DNA from: Chryseobacterium jejuense
GTDB taxonomy: Bacteria; Bacteroidota; Bacteroidia; Flavobacteriales; Weeksellaceae
Direction: 5' to 3'
NCBI RefSeq assembly: GCF_017877355.1
Contig: NZ_JAGIPR010000006.1
Location: 1-64,000, forward strand
Length of the DNA stretch: 64,000 nt
The notes under the pieces are model-generated. The model was not told where the DNA came from. It saw only the letters and a list, made by a program, of their open reading frames with translations, and ran no database searches. Position numbers and translations under genes: made by a program. This document shows positions 36,144-44,936 of this stretch, piece after piece (the first letter of the stretch is position 1; each line of letters begins with the position of its first letter).

Positions 36144-36155
36144 AACTACGTAGTT
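36144..36155. promoter_or_regulatory. Candidate MarR operator (12-bp palindrome)
   Basis: AACTACGTAGTT is a perfect palindrome located between the divergent GNAT-marR-GNAT and DUF5993-dsbB operons, 24 bp from one start and about 60 bp from the other. MarR proteins usually bind such dyads near their own promoter. Binding is inference. Confidence 0.45.
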
Positions 36156-36213
36156 AAATACATATATACAAATTAATTTTTTCTCTTATATTTAACTAAT
36201 AAAAATTCACATT

Positions 36214-36369
36214 ATGATGACATTACCTTTTTTAACATTCGCACTAGCATTCTGGTTAGGGTGGAAAAACCGCAGAAAACCGGCAATAATTTTATTCGCA
36301 GTAAGTATTTTACTTGTTATTGTAGTAGCAAAGTATCATATAACCAATGAACTGAATCTTCAATTTTAA
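36214..36369 (+). CDS. Small membrane protein, DUF5993-like
   Basis: A 51-codon open frame starts at the first of two ATG codons at 36214. It encodes MMTLPFLTFALAFWLGW, NRRKPAIILFAVSILLVIVVA and HITNELNLQF: two membrane segments joined by a short basic loop. The layout and the end (HxTxxLNLxF) match DUF5993, small proteins known to sit next to dsbB. The dsbB start is 11 bp beyond the stop, so an operon is likely. A role beside DsbB in thiol oxidation is inferred only from this association. Confidence 0.72.
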   Translation: MMTLPFLTFALAFWLGWKNRRKPAIILFAVSILLVIVVAKYHITNELNLQF

Positions 36370-36380
36370 AAAACACTATT

Positions 36381-36950
36381 ATGAATAATCAAAATATTGC
36401 CTATATTAATTTCTTGGGAATAATAATCGTTTCCGCTATTTTATCAGGTGCTTATTATTTTCAATTTGTAATGCACGAATATCCATGTCCCTTATGTTTA
36501 TTACAACGGGTATGTTTCTTCGGGCTTATGTTTGGGCTCTTTTTAAACCTGAGATTTGGATTTAGTTCAGCACACTATGGATTGTCTATCCTGAGTGCAT
36601 TGCTGGGAGCTGGAATTTCTTATCGACAAATATTACTCCATATATGCCCAAGCCCCACTGACCATGGTTTTGGAACTCCTGCATTCGGAATGCATCTTTA
36701 TAGCTGGGCCCTTATTGCCTTTCTCTCCGGCATACTGGCTATTGCTCTTTTGCTTCTATATTCAGGTCAATTTGAAAAAAAAGAAAATCATCAACTTAGT
36801 CCTGGTTTCAAGGTATTAGCTAATTGGGCTTTTGTACTCTGTTTTTTATTGGCCTTAACGAACGGCCTGGCTACTTTTTTTGAATGTGGTATTGGCTTTT
36901 GCCCGGATGATCCGGATTCCTACATGATCTTTAATGGAGAATGGTGGTAA
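36381..36950 (+). CDS. dsbB: Disulfide bond formation protein B
   Basis: The 189-residue protein has four to five membrane segments. DsbB moves electrons from DsbA to quinone. The first periplasmic loop holds CPLC in HEYPCPLCLLQRVC. The second cysteine pair is in HICPSPTDHG and in the C-terminal ECGIGFCPDDP. The PxxLCxxQR part, which includes an Arg needed for quinone binding, is conserved. A DsbA partner is not in the window. Confidence 0.9.
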   Translation: MNNQNIAYINFLGIIIVSAILSGAYYFQFVMHEYPCPLCLLQRVCFFGLMFGLFLNLRFGFSSAHYGLSILSALLGAGISYRQILLHICPSPTDHGFGTPAFGMHLYSWALIAFLSGILAIALLLLYSGQFEKKENHQLSPGFKVLANWAFVLCFLLALTNGLATFFECGIGFCPDDPDSYMIFNGEWW

Positions 36951-36970
36951 TCGGGATATGAACAAAAAAT

Positions 36971-37005
36971 AAGAGTTGCAGGAAAACTGCAACTCTTATT
37001 TTTTC
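36971..37005 (+). terminator. Terminator of dsbB
   Basis: AAGAGTTGCAG, a short loop and CTGCAACTCTT form an 11-bp perfect stem followed by ATTTTTTC. Confidence 0.88.
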
Positions 37006-37019
37006 AAAGGATTTATAAA

Positions 37020-37099
37020 TTATTTCCAGCCTCCACCTAAAGCCTGATACAGCTCAACAGCAGCCTTCATTTTGTTATATCTTGTATTAGAAATACTAA
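37020..37099 (-). pseudogene. 3'-end remnant of an efflux outer membrane protein gene
   Basis: On the minus strand the last 26 or so codons read ISNTRYNKMKAAVEL and YQALGGGWK with a stop. They match the end of the intact efflux gene at 38525-39940 over 80 bp with 6 mismatches. Three of five changed codons are silent and two change residues (Thr for Ala, Ser for Asn). Further upstream the frame hits a stop and homology ends. The copy is in the same orientation as the intact gene and lies right after the dsbB terminator. Confidence 0.85.
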
Positions 37100-37425
37100 C
37101 TCAAGAAAAAAAGGCTATGGAAGTATTAGCAACGCTACGCTGACAAGAGCAATCAAAAGATCCGAGATCACTTATAGTAAGACTCTTTATAGCTCTTTTG
37201 CCTTTGAGCTTAGCTCTTTATAACGTACAATAAATCCGTCATTTTGTAATTTTTATATTAAAATTTATAAAAAAATGAATAAAATTAATAATGACAAATA
37301 AAAACAGGTCATTTTAGATTAAAAATTCAATAAAAAAGTTAAAACAACATCATATTCGTAAAATTTATTTATATTATATGTGAATAATTTATATTTTTAC
37401 ATAACTAATTTAAAACAACATATTT
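37100..37425. other. Gap before the C1 peptidase gene
   Basis: Apart from the remnant just before it, this 326-bp AT-rich stretch shows no gene. A box TATATTTT near 37390 could be a weak promoter for the peptidase gene. Nothing else is evident. Confidence 0.4.
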
Positions 37426-38313
37426 ATGAAAAATCTAAAACTATTCGCTATCGCATTCGGAATGCTATCTCTTTCTTCATGTAACAGAAATGAGGAGGAA
37501 CAAAATCCTCAACAGCCTAACCAGGAAAACCAAGCAAAGCATTCATTAGGAGCCGTGCTGGTGGATGAAGGCACTTATAATTCGTATGCTAAAGCTGATA
37601 TAGAAGCCTTAACATTGAAATTTAAAGGTAAATCAGCCAAAGCAGTAACAGCTTCTATTCCATCAAGCTATATTATTCCAAACACACCTCAAATAGTAAA
37701 TCAAGGACAGGAAGGTTCATGTGTTGCTTTTGCTACCGCTTATGCTGCTTCCAGTATTCTGGAATATAATTTTAAAGGGGTTACTAATCCAAGAAGCCCG
37801 GAATATGTATATAATCAAATAAAAATAAGCGGCTGTCCTAATGGAACTTATGTATCCCGTGGATTAGATTTAATAAAAAACCAAGGAGTTTGCAGCTGGA
37901 ATGAAATGCCATATACAGATGCAGAGTGCTCTACACAGCCAAATGCTACTCAAAAAAGTGCTGCAAGTACACATAAATTTACAACTTGGGCCACTGTAGA
38001 CAAAACAAATATCAATAATGTAAAGACACTCTTAAGTATGAATTTACCCATAGTCATTGCAGTTACGGTAGATGGGAGTTTTGATAGTTTAAGCTCTGCA
38101 AACAAGTGGATATGGAAAAGCCATTCCGGGACTGTAAGAGGAGGACATGCCATTTGTGTGGTGGGTTATGACGATGCTAAACAAGCCTTTAAGGTACAAA
38201 ATTCCTGGGGTAAAACATGGGGTGACAATGGATTTTTCTGGATAGATTATGCATTCTTTGCAAAGACTACAAAGGGTGCTATTAATGAATCTTATGTAGC
38301 GTATGTTCAATAA
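37426..38313 (+). CDS. C1 family (papain-like) cysteine peptidase, lipoprotein
   Basis: The 295-residue product has a lipoprotein signal (LFAIAFGMLSLSSC), then a linker rich in Asn, Gln and Glu that often marks exported lipoproteins in Bacteroidetes. The papain-like core shows the Cys in QGQEGSCVAFATAYAASS, the His in RGGHAICVVGYDD and the Asn in VQNSWGKTWGDNGFFWI. Two further Cys pairs lie near SGCPNG and AECSTQ. It lies between the remnant and the intact efflux gene and is divergent from neither, so its job is not tied to efflux. Confidence 0.9.
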   Translation: MKNLKLFAIAFGMLSLSSCNRNEEEQNPQQPNQENQAKHSLGAVLVDEGTYNSYAKADIEALTLKFKGKSAKAVTASIPSSYIIPNTPQIVNQGQEGSCVAFATAYAASSILEYNFKGVTNPRSPEYVYNQIKISGCPNGTYVSRGLDLIKNQGVCSWNEMPYTDAECSTQPNATQKSAASTHKFTTWATVDKTNINNVKTLLSMNLPIVIAVTVDGSFDSLSSANKWIWKSHSGTVRGGHAICVVGYDDAKQAFKVQNSWGKTWGDNGFFWIDYAFFAKTTKGAINESYVAYVQ

Positions 38314-38340
38314 AAAAGAAACTATAAAAAATTAAAATCG

Positions 38341-38370
38341 TGGCTGGAATAAATTCCGGCCATTTTTTTG
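38341..38370 (+). terminator. Terminator of the C1 peptidase gene
   Basis: TGGCTGGAA, a four-base loop and TTCCGGCCA form a 9-bp stem with one G-T pair, followed by a run of Ts. Confidence 0.85.
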
Positions 38371-38471
38371 TCTTTTAAATCCGAATACACCACTTTTTTA
38401 TTAATTAGATTCATATATAGTTATTGTGTTTTCCCCTAAATTCTCTATTATAACTTTAGGTCTTTGTAAAT

Positions 38472-38500
38472 AAAAAACGTGCGCCATTCCTGGCACACGT
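38472..38500 (-). terminator. Terminator of the RND efflux operon
   Basis: On the minus strand ACGTGTGCCA, a four-base loop and TGGCGCACGT form a 10-bp stem with one G-T-type mismatch, followed by TTTTTTA. It lies 24 bp after the stop of the outer membrane gene. Confidence 0.85.
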
Positions 38501-38524
38501 TTTATAATTTGTACAAAATACCGT

Positions 38525-39940
38525 TTATTTCCAGCCTCCGCCCAAAGCCTGATACAGCTCAACGGCAGCCTTCATTTTGTTATATCTCGCATTAGAAATA
38601 TTAAGTTCCGCATTCAATGAATTAACACTGGCATTCAGAACTTCAAGATAATTGGCCATCCCATAGTTTACCAATTCCTGAGAATATTCTACAGAGTTTT
38701 TGTAGGCATTCAGTTCTTTTTCCTTTAACTCAATAAATGAATCCTGAACAGAGAACACTCTGATGGCATCAGAAACTTCTTTTCCGGCAGTAAGCACTGT
38801 TTTTCTGAAGTTCAGATAAGCCGTTTCCTGATTGGCAAGACTTACATCATAGTTCGTTCTGATAGTTCTTTTGTTCAAAATAGGCTGAGCTAATCCTGCT
38901 ACCACATTCGCAAACAATGAGTTTACATTGAACAGGTGATCGATATCTACAGACTGAAGTCCTCCGGTTCCTGTAAGCTTTAATGTTGGATAAAACTGAG
39001 CTTTTGCAGCATTAGTCAACTCAAATGCATTCATTAAGCTGTATTCTGCTCTCATAACATCCGGGCGGTTAGCCAATAATTGAGCAGGATATCCCAATTT
39101 CAAGTCGATGGGAAGGTTTTGCCCTTCCAGAGTAGATCTTTCAATAGTATGAGAAGACTCACCCATTAAAAGACTCATGGTATTTTCAAGCAGTTGAATC
39201 TGGGTATCAATATCAATCAATAAAGATTTTGCATTGAAAACTAGGGCCTCACTCTGTTGTACAGCCACCTCTGTAAGGGTTCCGGAAGTCTTTAATGCTT
39301 TTGTTGTTTCCAGATTTTTTTCACGGATTGCAATTGTTTCTGTGATGATCTTTTTCTGAGCATCAAAAGTCAGCAATTGATAGTAAGCAGAGGCAATAGA
39401 GGCAACAAGTCCGCTTTTTACAGCCTTATGAGCTGCAACAGTTCCTAAGTATGCCGCTAATTGTGCCTTTTCCTGTGCTCTCATTTTTCCCCAGATATCA
39501 GCTTCCCAACCAAGGCTGGCTGTAATATCAAACTGATTGACATATCGTCTTTCTCCGATAATCTGTCCAAACTGTGTATTGATAGACTGTGTCTGGAAAG
39601 TATAATTGGGACCTACAGAAAGAGTCGGCGCATAGGCAGCTTTACTTTGTTTCAGATAAGCTTCTGCAGAATTAATGCTTTGCAACGCAATTCGGATGTC
39701 CAGATTATTATCTAATGCCTTTGAAATATGTCCTTGAAGTACCGGATCTGTAAAGATTTCCTTCCAAGAGATATTGGCAACGCTGGCGCTGTCTGAAGGA
39801 AGCATATCTGTACGGAAAAGCTTTTCATCAACAACGTTCTTCGGCCTTTCGTATTCCTTTCTGGCCATACAGGACGTGATGGCTCCCAGCATAATGGCTG
39901 AGAAAGTTATTCCTTTTATGATGTTTATTAAACTCTTCAT
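38525..39940 (-). CDS. Efflux transporter outer membrane lipoprotein, NodT/OprM family
   Basis: The 471-residue protein is the TolC-like channel of a tripartite efflux pump. It starts with a lipoprotein signal (FSAIMLGAITSC). Two outer membrane efflux repeats follow (about 60-260 and 270-465), with the NRPDVMRAEYSLMNA motif in the middle and the conserved end (KMKAAVELYQALGGGWK). It is last in the operon with the permease and adaptor; an 89-bp spacer separates it from the permease. Confidence 0.95.
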   Translation of the reverse strand: MKSLINIIKGITFSAIMLGAITSCMARKEYERPKNVVDEKLFRTDMLPSDSASVANISWKEIFTDPVLQGHISKALDNNLDIRIALQSINSAEAYLKQSKAAYAPTLSVGPNYTFQTQSINTQFGQIIGERRYVNQFDITASLGWEADIWGKMRAQEKAQLAAYLGTVAAHKAVKSGLVASIASAYYQLLTFDAQKKIITETIAIREKNLETTKALKTSGTLTEVAVQQSEALVFNAKSLLIDIDTQIQLLENTMSLLMGESSHTIERSTLEGQNLPIDLKLGYPAQLLANRPDVMRAEYSLMNAFELTNAAKAQFYPTLKLTGTGGLQSVDIDHLFNVNSLFANVVAGLAQPILNKRTIRTNYDVSLANQETAYLNFRKTVLTAGKEVSDAIRVFSVQDSFIELKEKELNAYKNSVEYSQELVNYGMANYLEVLNASVNSLNAELNISNARYNKMKAAVELYQALGGGWK

Positions 39941-39950
39941 TGTTTAAAAT

Positions 39951-40022
39951 TAGAAGTTAGAAATCAGAGGTTAGAAGCTAAACATCAGACTAATTTCTAT
40001 GTTCAGCTTCCAGCTTCTCTAA
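39951..40022. repeat. Short imperfect repeat in the efflux operon spacer
   Basis: TAGAAGTTAGAAATCAG, GGTTAGAAGCTAAACATCAG, then GTTCAGCTTCCAGCTTCTC form a loose direct and inverted arrangement. Similar GCTTCCAGCTTC strings occur at 62698-62713. Its function is not known. Confidence 0.3.
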
Positions 40023-40029
40023 TTAATTT

Positions 40030-43000
40030 TTACTCTGCTAAATTGATGTCTTCTTTTTTAATAGGTTTGATCTTTTCCTGTATGGTTTCAAAAATCACAT
40101 ACAATACCGGAATTACGAATAATCCTAAGATAGTTCCTATCAGCAATCCTATCGCTGCACCGGTTGCAATTGACCTGTTACCTACCGCACCAATTCCGCT
40201 TGCTAGCACCAACGGTAATAAACCGAAGATAAAGGCGAATGATGTCATTAGAATGGGTCTTACCCTCGCCTTAGCTGCATTGATAGCTGACATTACAATA
40301 GTTTCACCATGATGCCTTCTCTGAACAGCAAATTCTACGATAAGGATCGCATTTTTCGCCAACAGTCCCACCAGCATGATCAAAGCAATCTGGAAATAAA
40401 TATTATTTTCCAAGCCCATTACCTTCTGTCCTAAGTAAGCTCCCATTACCCCTAAAGGAAGAGAGATTACCACAACCAGCGGAAGGATATAACTTTCATA
40501 CTGTGCAGAAAGAATAAAGTATACAAAAATTAAACTCAACGCAAAGATCAAAAGCGTCTGAGATCCTGAATTTAATTCTTCTCGTGTTAACCCGGTAAAT
40601 TCTACTGCATAGTTTTGGTTCAGTGTTTCACTGGCTACCTGCTGTACAGCAGTAATGGCATCTCCGGAACTGTATCCTTCAGAGTTTGCTCCCGTTACTT
40701 TCACAGAGGTAAACAAGTTATAACGACTTACAGATTGCGGTCCATATGCTTTTGTTAATGTTACAAATTGTGAAATCGGAGACATGATACCGGAACCGGT
40801 TCTTATATAAAGTTCGTTTAGATTATCAATATTCTTTCTGTTCTCAGGAAGAGCCTGAACCATAACTCTAAACTGCTTTCCATACTTGGTAAAGTCTGCG
40901 GTATAAATACCCCCAATATACCCTTGCATAGTAGCCAAGATATCATTTACAGAGACCCCAAGCTGTTTAGCTAACGGAACATTAATCTCCATCTGATACT
41001 GAGGATATTTGGTATTGAATGACGTTTGTGCAAATTGAATTTCCGGTCTCTGCATCAGCTTACCGATAAATTCATTTGTTTTATTATCCAAATCAGCATA
41101 GTCGCCACCTGATTTGTCCAGCAATACCATTTCAAAACCTGCACTACTACCAAAACCTGGTACACTTGGAGGTTGGAAGAATACTACTTTAGCGTCAGGA
41201 ACAGCTCCTACAATTCCAAATAATTTCTTCGTAATATCTTCAGAAGTTTGTCCACCTGCTTTTCTTTCTTCAAATGGCTTCAGTTTAACAAAGGCAAGAC
41301 CGTTGTTACTACCGTTTCCGGATAAGAAACCTCTACCTGTAGAAATAGTAACATTTTGTACTCCCGGAACTTTCATAGCTTTAGCCTGAAGAGTTTTCAA
41401 AGCATTGTAGGTTCTTTCCATAGAGGCCCCCGGAGGAAGCTGAACATCTGTAAAGATAATTCCTCTATCTTCTGTAGGTACAAACCCTTTCTTCATACTG
41501 GTACTTGCCCAGAATAAAATACCTCCGGTAATCGCAAAAATAATCAGCGTTACCCATTTATGTCTTAAAAGGAAAACAAATCCTCTTCCGTAACGTTCAG
41601 TAGTTGTTTTAAAAGCAATATTGAACTTATAGAAAAATTTCTGTAACAGATTTAAGTTCTTATACTCTGCATGATGCTCTGCGTGGGGCTTTAAGAATAA
41701 TGAACATAAAACCGGACTCAACGTTAATGCATTAATCGCAGAAATGATAATTGCAATAATCAGCGTAATACCAAACTGTTGGTAGAATACCCCTGTAGGC
41801 CCTGTAATGAAGGTTACCGGGATAAATACTGCTGCCATTACCAAAGTAATAGAAATAATAGCCCCTGTAATCTCATCCATTGCTTCTACCGTAGCTTTTT
41901 TCGCATCTGAAATACCGTGCTCCATCTTCGCATGAACGGCCTCCACGACCACAATGGCATCATCCACCACAATACCGATGGCGAGTACCAATGCAAATAA
42001 GGTTAAGAGGTTCAATGAATACCCGAAGAGATTCAGGAAAAAGAACGCTCCTACAATAGATACCGGAACCGCAATAGCTGGAATCAGAGTAGACCTGAAA
42101 TCCTGAAGGAAAATATATACTACAATAAATACCAGGATAAAGGCTTCAATCAGGGTATGTACTACCTTTTCAATAGAAGCCTCCAGGAATTCGTTGGTAT
42201 CAAAGTTAAAGGTATACTTGATTCCCTGTGGAAAAGTTCCTTCTGCCGATTTCAGATAAGTTTTGATATTTTTAATAATCTCCTGTGCGTTGGATCCCGG
42301 AGTCTGGAAGATCCCCATACTGATGGAAGGATTGTTTCCGTTTTCCCCGACACCTGTGTAAGACTGGCCTGCCAGTTCTACTTTTGCAACATCTTTCAGC
42401 ATCAGGTTTTGTCCGTTTGCAAGAGCTTTGATGATGATATTATCGTACTGTTCTTTATCGTTAAATTTACCTACATATTTGATAATATATTCAAAAGAAC
42501 TTCCACTGTTTTGTCCGATAGAACCTGCTGCGGCTTCTCTACTCTGCTCGTTGATCGCATTGGTAACATCTGTAGGTGTTACTCCATAGGCAGCCATTTT
42601 TGCAGGATCCAGCCAGATTCTCATTGAGTAATTTTTACCTCCGAAAACGTTGGCATCACCTACACCATTTACCCTTTTTAGGTTGGGAATAATATTAATA
42701 TTCAAAAAGTTCTGAAGATATACGTCATCAAGATCTTTATTTTCAGAGTAGAAAGACATATACATCAGGGCGCTGGTCTGCTGCTTCTGGGTTACCACCC
42801 CTGAACGTGTTACTTCAGACGGCAGAAGTGGTGTTGCTCTGGCCACACGGTTCTGTACGTTTACCGCTGCAATATCCGGGTCTATTCCTTGCTTGAAGAA
42901 AACCTGAATCTGGGCAGAACCATCGTTTCCGGCGCTGGAAGTAATATAATCCATTCCTTCCACCCCGTTGATCTGCTCTTCCAAAGGTACTACCACACTT

Positions 43001-43176
43001 TTCATCACCGTTTCAGCATTGGCTCCCGTATAGTTTGCGGAAACACTCACTGTAGGCGGTGCAATATCCGGATACTGTGTAACCGGTAACGAGATCAGCC
43101 CTAGCACACCGAGAATCACAATCAAAATTGAGATTACGGTAGATAAAACCGGTCTGTTAATAAAGTTTTTTATCAT
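40030..43176 (-). CDS. RND efflux permease, HAE1/AcrB family
   Basis: The 1048-residue protein has twelve membrane segments with two large periplasmic domains. RND landmarks include LISLPVTQYPDIAPPTVSVSANY at the start, VEGMDYITSSAGNDG, TM4 GIVVDDAIVVVEAVHAKMEHG with the proton-relay Asp pair, and the C-terminal ARVRPILMTSFAFIFGLLPLVLASGIG. It pumps hydrophobic drugs or detergents with proton force. The stop overlaps the adaptor region by 1 bp (gene ends at 43176 and adaptor begins there). Confidence 0.96.
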   Translation of the reverse strand: MIKNFINRPVLSTVISILIVILGVLGLISLPVTQYPDIAPPTVSVSANYTGANAETVMKSVVVPLEEQINGVEGMDYITSSAGNDGSAQIQVFFKQGIDPDIAAVNVQNRVARATPLLPSEVTRSGVVTQKQQTSALMYMSFYSENKDLDDVYLQNFLNINIIPNLKRVNGVGDANVFGGKNYSMRIWLDPAKMAAYGVTPTDVTNAINEQSREAAAGSIGQNSGSSFEYIIKYVGKFNDKEQYDNIIIKALANGQNLMLKDVAKVELAGQSYTGVGENGNNPSISMGIFQTPGSNAQEIIKNIKTYLKSAEGTFPQGIKYTFNFDTNEFLEASIEKVVHTLIEAFILVFIVVYIFLQDFRSTLIPAIAVPVSIVGAFFFLNLFGYSLNLLTLFALVLAIGIVVDDAIVVVEAVHAKMEHGISDAKKATVEAMDEITGAIISITLVMAAVFIPVTFITGPTGVFYQQFGITLIIAIIISAINALTLSPVLCSLFLKPHAEHHAEYKNLNLLQKFFYKFNIAFKTTTERYGRGFVFLLRHKWVTLIIFAITGGILFWASTSMKKGFVPTEDRGIIFTDVQLPPGASMERTYNALKTLQAKAMKVPGVQNVTISTGRGFLSGNGSNNGLAFVKLKPFEERKAGGQTSEDITKKLFGIVGAVPDAKVVFFQPPSVPGFGSSAGFEMVLLDKSGGDYADLDNKTNEFIGKLMQRPEIQFAQTSFNTKYPQYQMEINVPLAKQLGVSVNDILATMQGYIGGIYTADFTKYGKQFRVMVQALPENRKNIDNLNELYIRTGSGIMSPISQFVTLTKAYGPQSVSRYNLFTSVKVTGANSEGYSSGDAITAVQQVASETLNQNYAVEFTGLTREELNSGSQTLLIFALSLIFVYFILSAQYESYILPLVVVISLPLGVMGAYLGQKVMGLENNIYFQIALIMLVGLLAKNAILIVEFAVQRRHHGETIVMSAINAAKARVRPILMTSFAFIFGLLPLVLASGIGAVGNRSIATGAAIGLLIGTILGLFVIPVLYVIFETIQEKIKPIKKEDINLAE

Positions 43177-44363
43177 TAGAATTTCGGTTTTATAGATTGA
43201 ACAAGACTATCCATTTTGATTGGTTTCGGCTTCACTGCTGTTCCCGGCTTCAGGCCTCCGATTCCGGCTGCAATAACTTTTTCCCCTTTATTAACTCCTG
43301 ATTTGATAAGCGCTAAATTGTCAATTCTGTCAATAACATTTACAACAACATTTCTGGCAGTATCTCCTTTTTCCACTTTGTATACGTAAACAATTCCTTG
43401 TTGTTCGTAAGTAGCGCTTTCCGGAACTACCAATACATTGTCATAATGCTGAGGGAACCTGATGGTTCCACTGTTACCATTGCTTAATAATTTTTGAGCA
43501 TTGGGGAATGCAACTCTGAACTGAATGGTTCCTGTTGTTGGATCAATCTGACCTGTGATAGCTTCAATTCTTCCTTTTTCAGGATAAAGGCTTCCGTTGG
43601 CTAACTGAAGCTCTACCATTGGTAAGTTTTTTATTTTCTCAGGCATAGAAGCTCCGGGAGCTTTTTCAAGGAAATTGAAGTATTCTTTTTCATTCATCGC
43701 AAAGTAGGCAAAGATCTCAGAAGTATCAGAAATCGTTGTTAATGGTGTCTGATCAGAGGGTCCTACCAAACTTCCTACCTTTAACGGAAGTCTTCCAATT
43801 ACCCCTGAAATAGGAGCACGAATGATGGAATACTCGATATTCGCTTCTACTCCTTTATAATTGGCTTCAGCTTGTCTTTTTGCAGCATGAGCCTGTGCCA
43901 ACTGTGCCTGTGCCTGTGCAAGTTGAGCCTGAGCTGACTGTAGCTGTACGTTACTGATAATATTTTTCTGAACCAGTGGTTTTAGTTTGTTCACTTCTAC
44001 CTGTGCAGCGTTTACAGAAGCCTGTGCAGCGGCAATGTTAGATTCAGCAGCTCCGATTCCAGCTTTGGAAGCGGCAGCGTTTTCGGTAAGGATATTAGTT
44101 TCCAAGCGGAACAAAGGTTGTCCTTTGGTAACATATTGTCCTTCATCTACCAGTAACTGGGTAATATATCCCTGTATTTTAGCACGTACATCATTGTTTA
44201 CCCTACCCTGAATGGTAGCCGGAAACGTCTGATAACCTACTATATTTTTTGACTCCACAGAAACAACAGGATACGGCTTGGCACCATCCTGTTTCGGAGC
44301 TTCTTTTTTGCAGGCTGTGAGAGAAAGCGCTGCAATCGAAAGTATAACTAGCTTATTATTCAT
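43176..44363 (-). CDS. RND efflux periplasmic adaptor, AcrA/MexA family
   Basis: The 395-residue protein has a lipoprotein signal (LVILSIAALSLTAC). It then has a barrel-sandwich region (VRAKIQGYITQLLVDEGQYVTKGQPLFRLE), a long coiled-coil hairpin (about 90-165, alanine and glutamine rich) and the IRAPISGVIGRLPLKVGSLV return. It bridges the permease and outer membrane channel. It is the second gene of the operon, 1 bp after the regulator gene. Confidence 0.95.
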   Translation of the reverse strand: MNNKLVILSIAALSLTACKKEAPKQDGAKPYPVVSVESKNIVGYQTFPATIQGRVNNDVRAKIQGYITQLLVDEGQYVTKGQPLFRLETNILTENAAASKAGIGAAESNIAAAQASVNAAQVEVNKLKPLVQKNIISNVQLQSAQAQLAQAQAQLAQAHAAKRQAEANYKGVEANIEYSIIRAPISGVIGRLPLKVGSLVGPSDQTPLTTISDTSEIFAYFAMNEKEYFNFLEKAPGASMPEKIKNLPMVELQLANGSLYPEKGRIEAITGQIDPTTGTIQFRVAFPNAQKLLSNGNSGTIRFPQHYDNVLVVPESATYEQQGIVYVYKVEKGDTARNVVVNVIDRIDNLALIKSGVNKGEKVIAAGIGGLKPGTAVKPKPIKMDSLVQSIKPKF

Positions 44364-44364
44364 T

Positions 44365-44820
44365 TTATAGTTTATTAAGAGATTCCTGAATATTTTCTAT
44401 GTTTTTATTTAAGAGTGCTTTGTAAACTTCTATTCTTTCATTGTATCCATCGTCTTTACTTTTTTTAAAATTGTTTAAATCATCTAATAGTTTTAATTCG
44501 TCCCGCATTTTCTGGACAATTTTCTCAAATCGAATTTTCTTGTATTCATCATTGATGAAAAAATACCGTTTCCGCTCATCCATTTTGTTATGGTCTACGA
44601 TAAGCTGTGCATTCAATAGCAGTGAAATACTTGTGGAAACAGAACTTTTGCTCGCAGAGAGCACTTCAACAAATTCGTCAAAAGTAATTCCTACTTTCTC
44701 ATAATCGAAAAGAAGGTAGGAATAGATTTTTGAGGCTAATGGGGGTAGGTTGAAAATGGTGCCGTAGAATTTTACGGCATCCTGAAAAATCTTTTCATCA
44801 ATTTCTATACTTTGGTGCAT
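44365..44820 (-). CDS. GbsR/MarR-like transcriptional regulator of the efflux operon
   Basis: The 151-residue protein carries a winged helix: GITFDEFVEVLSASKSSVSTSISLLLNAQLIVDHNKMDERKRYFF, and a C-terminal coiled coil (residues about 95-150). GbsR-type repressors placed ahead of RND pumps are known in Flavobacteriia. It is the first gene of the operon and likely controls its own promoter upstream, where a GTTCAGAAC dyad overlaps the spacer. Confidence 0.87.
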   Translation of the reverse strand: MHQSIEIDEKIFQDAVKFYGTIFNLPPLASKIYSYLLFDYEKVGITFDEFVEVLSASKSSVSTSISLLLNAQLIVDHNKMDERKRYFFINDEYKKIRFEKIVQKMRDELKLLDDLNNFKKSKDDGYNERIEVYKALLNKNIENIQESLNKL

Positions 44821-44836
44821 AATATAAAAATTTGAA

Positions 44837-44864
44837 CAAATGTAAAAATTAGTTCAGAACCAAA
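44837..44864 (-). promoter_or_regulatory. Efflux operon promoter with candidate operator
   Basis: On the minus strand a TACATTTG box (44837-44844) lies 16 bp from a TTTG (44861-44864). The palindrome GTTC-A-GAAC (44852-44860) sits between the two, where a repressor would block the polymerase. Another GTTC half-site, reverse of GAAC, is at 44866-44869. Binding by the GbsR-like protein is inferred. Confidence 0.5.
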
Positions 44865-44936
44865 CGAACAAAGCTGATAGAGATTATAAATATAAGGCGT
44901 TTTAAAAATTCAATGAAAGTTGATTTAACTTTTTGC

